Origin: Dehalococcoidales bacterium | GTDB taxonomy: Bacteria; Chloroflexota; Dehalococcoidia; Dehalococcoidales; RBG-16-60-22 | NCBI GenBank assembly: GCA_026416775.1 | Contig: JAOAEN010000061.1 | Coordinates: forward strand, 1-7,408 | DNA length: 7,408 bases | Direction: 5' to 3' | In this document: positions 6,521 through 7,408 of the stretch, in pieces | Layout of the letters: each line of letters begins with the position of its first letter | Position numbering within the stretch: the stretch's first letter is position 1 | Notes under the pieces: generated by a model | Database searches by the model: none | What the model was told of the DNA's origin: nothing | The model's input: only the letters and a program-made list of their open reading frames with translations | Translations under genes and position numbers: made by a program

Positions 6521-7389
6521 ATGAAGATCGCAGTTATCCTCGGTACCCGCCCGGAAATCATCAAGATGGCACCCATCCTGAAGTGCCTCCGGACAAGAAA
6601 GCTGGACTTTTTTACCCTGCACACCGGTCAGCACTATTCCTACGAGCTGGACAGGGTCTTTTTTGAACAGCTCGAACTGCCCCTTCCCGATTACAACCTT
6701 GAAGCCGGCTCGGGTACCCATGCCGAGGAGACCGCCCGCATGCTCACCGGCATCGAGAAAGTGCTCACCGCACGGCGCCCGGACATCGTGCTCGTGGAAG
6801 GGGACACAAACAGCGTGCTTGCCGGGGCACTTGCCGCGGTGAAGCTGGGGATCGCGGTGGGGCACGTGGAGGCGGGACTGCGTTCCTACGACCGCCGCAT
6901 GCCGGAGGAGATAAACCGCATCATTACCGACCATATCGCCGAGCTGCTCTTCGCCCCGACACCCAAGGCGCAGGAGACCCTGCTTGTCGAAGGTATCAAC
7001 CGGAAGAAGATATTCGTTACCGGGAATACCATCGTTGATGCGGTCTACCAGAACCTTGAACTGGCGCGCCGCCGTGTGGACATCGGCACGCGCTTCGGAT
7101 TGCTGGCGGGGAGATATTTTCTCGTTACGCTGCACCGTCAGGAGAACACGGTTGATCCTTCGCGTTTCAAGGCAATCATCGATGGGCTGGAAAGCCTTGC
7201 GGAAAAGTCCGGGCTTCCGGTAGTCTATCCGGCCCATCCGCGCAGCCGCAGGCTTCTGGCAAATCTGGAGCGCAAGCCCGGGAAAATCACCATCATTGAC
7301 CCCGTCGACTACTTTTCCTTCCTCCAGCTTGAAAGCAATGCGAAGCTCGTGCTTACCGATTCCGGCGGGGTACAGGAGGAGGCCTGCAT
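6521..7389 (+). CDS. wecB: UDP-N-acetylglucosamine 2-epimerase (non-hydrolysing), C-terminus missing
   Basis: Interconverts UDP-GlcNAc and UDP-ManNAc in the cytoplasm, feeding surface polysaccharide or glycan synthesis. The first 289 residues of a family of about 370-380 are present. LGTRPEIIKMAPI (7-19) opens the first Rossmann-like half. EGDTNS (93-98) carries Asp95, HVEAGLRS (115-122) Glu117, PEEINR (128-133) the third acidic residue, and TLHRQEN (203-209) the histidine matching E. coli His213. TDSGGVQEEAC (279-289) begins the UDP-binding signature, and there the genuine sequence stops. The following bases are sequencing adapter, so the cut is technical, not a mutation. The ATG has only a weak ribosome site (AGG at 6511-6513, or GGAG further up). 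It is divergent from thiC and would use the UDP-GlcNAc made by the GlmU-like/GlmS operon. The symbol is by family; mnaA is an equivalent name. Confidence 0.95.
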
Positions 7390-7408
7390 CTGTCTCTTAT
7401 ACACATCT
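7390..7408. other. Nextera/Tn5 mosaic-end adapter at the contig end (artefact)
   Basis: The last 19 bases, CTGTCTCTTATACACATCT, are identical to the Tn5 mosaic-end sequence used in Nextera libraries. They end exactly at the window edge and interrupt the conserved epimerase signature. This is untrimmed adapter read-through, not genomic DNA. The first C could by chance also be genomic. Confidence 0.97.

Noticed and set aside
6374..7237. A long open frame on the minus strand opposite the epimerase gene
   Set aside because: It is antisense to a gene with unmistakable family motifs, has no recognisable domain, and arises from the GC-rich codon use of the real gene.

Overview
This is a bacterial chromosomal contig end with dense coding and five protein genes: two partial at the window edges and three complete apart from their paralogue pairing (six CDS calls in total). 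No RNA genes, CRISPR arrays, insertion sequences or phage genes are visible. The organism is not identifiable with certainty. A GC-rich genome, two archaeal-type (about 400 aa) nucleotidyltransferase/hexapeptide-repeat proteins beside glmS, a short (431 aa) ThiC and a FocA-type channel suggest an anaerobic bacterium, perhaps of the Chloroflexota (Dehalococcoidia-like). That assignment is inference only.

Left block, minus strand, 3697 to 1. A sigma70-like promoter (TTGACA, 16 bp, TAGAAT) drives a compact operon. It encodes a bifunctional GlmU-like enzyme (3650-2448), a shorter-motif paralogue of it (2438-1263) and glmS (1229 to beyond the left edge). The operon covers amino-sugar nucleotide synthesis: GlmS makes glucosamine-6-phosphate, and the GlmU-like protein(s) should acetylate and uridylate glucosamine-1-phosphate to UDP-GlcNAc. 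A glmM-type mutase is not in the window. The second paralogue has kept its nucleotidyltransferase motifs but lost the acetyltransferase residues.

Middle block. A divergent intergenic region (3651-3929) separates the operon from a single plus-strand gene for a formate/nitrite transporter family channel (3930-4823). That gene converges, with a 12-base gap, on thiC (6131-4836, minus strand).

Right block. thiC is preceded by a complete TPP riboswitch aptamer (6279-6190) and an intrinsic terminator (6179-6146), so it is most likely shut off by transcription termination when TPP is plentiful. A promoter-like pair sits immediately upstream of the aptamer. Divergently, a good promoter (TTGATG, 17 bp, TATAAT) leads to a wecB-type UDP-GlcNAc 2-epimerase (6521 onward), which would use the product of the left-hand operon to make UDP-ManNAc for surface polysaccharide. 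The last 19 bases of the window match the Nextera/Tn5 mosaic-end adapter exactly, so the final codons are artificial and the true sequence stops at about 7389.

Overall this is ordinary housekeeping DNA. I found no convincing new biological system. The points most worth checking are the divergence of the two GlmU-like paralogues, the riboswitch architecture, the CX2CX3C cluster motif of ThiC and the adapter artefact.
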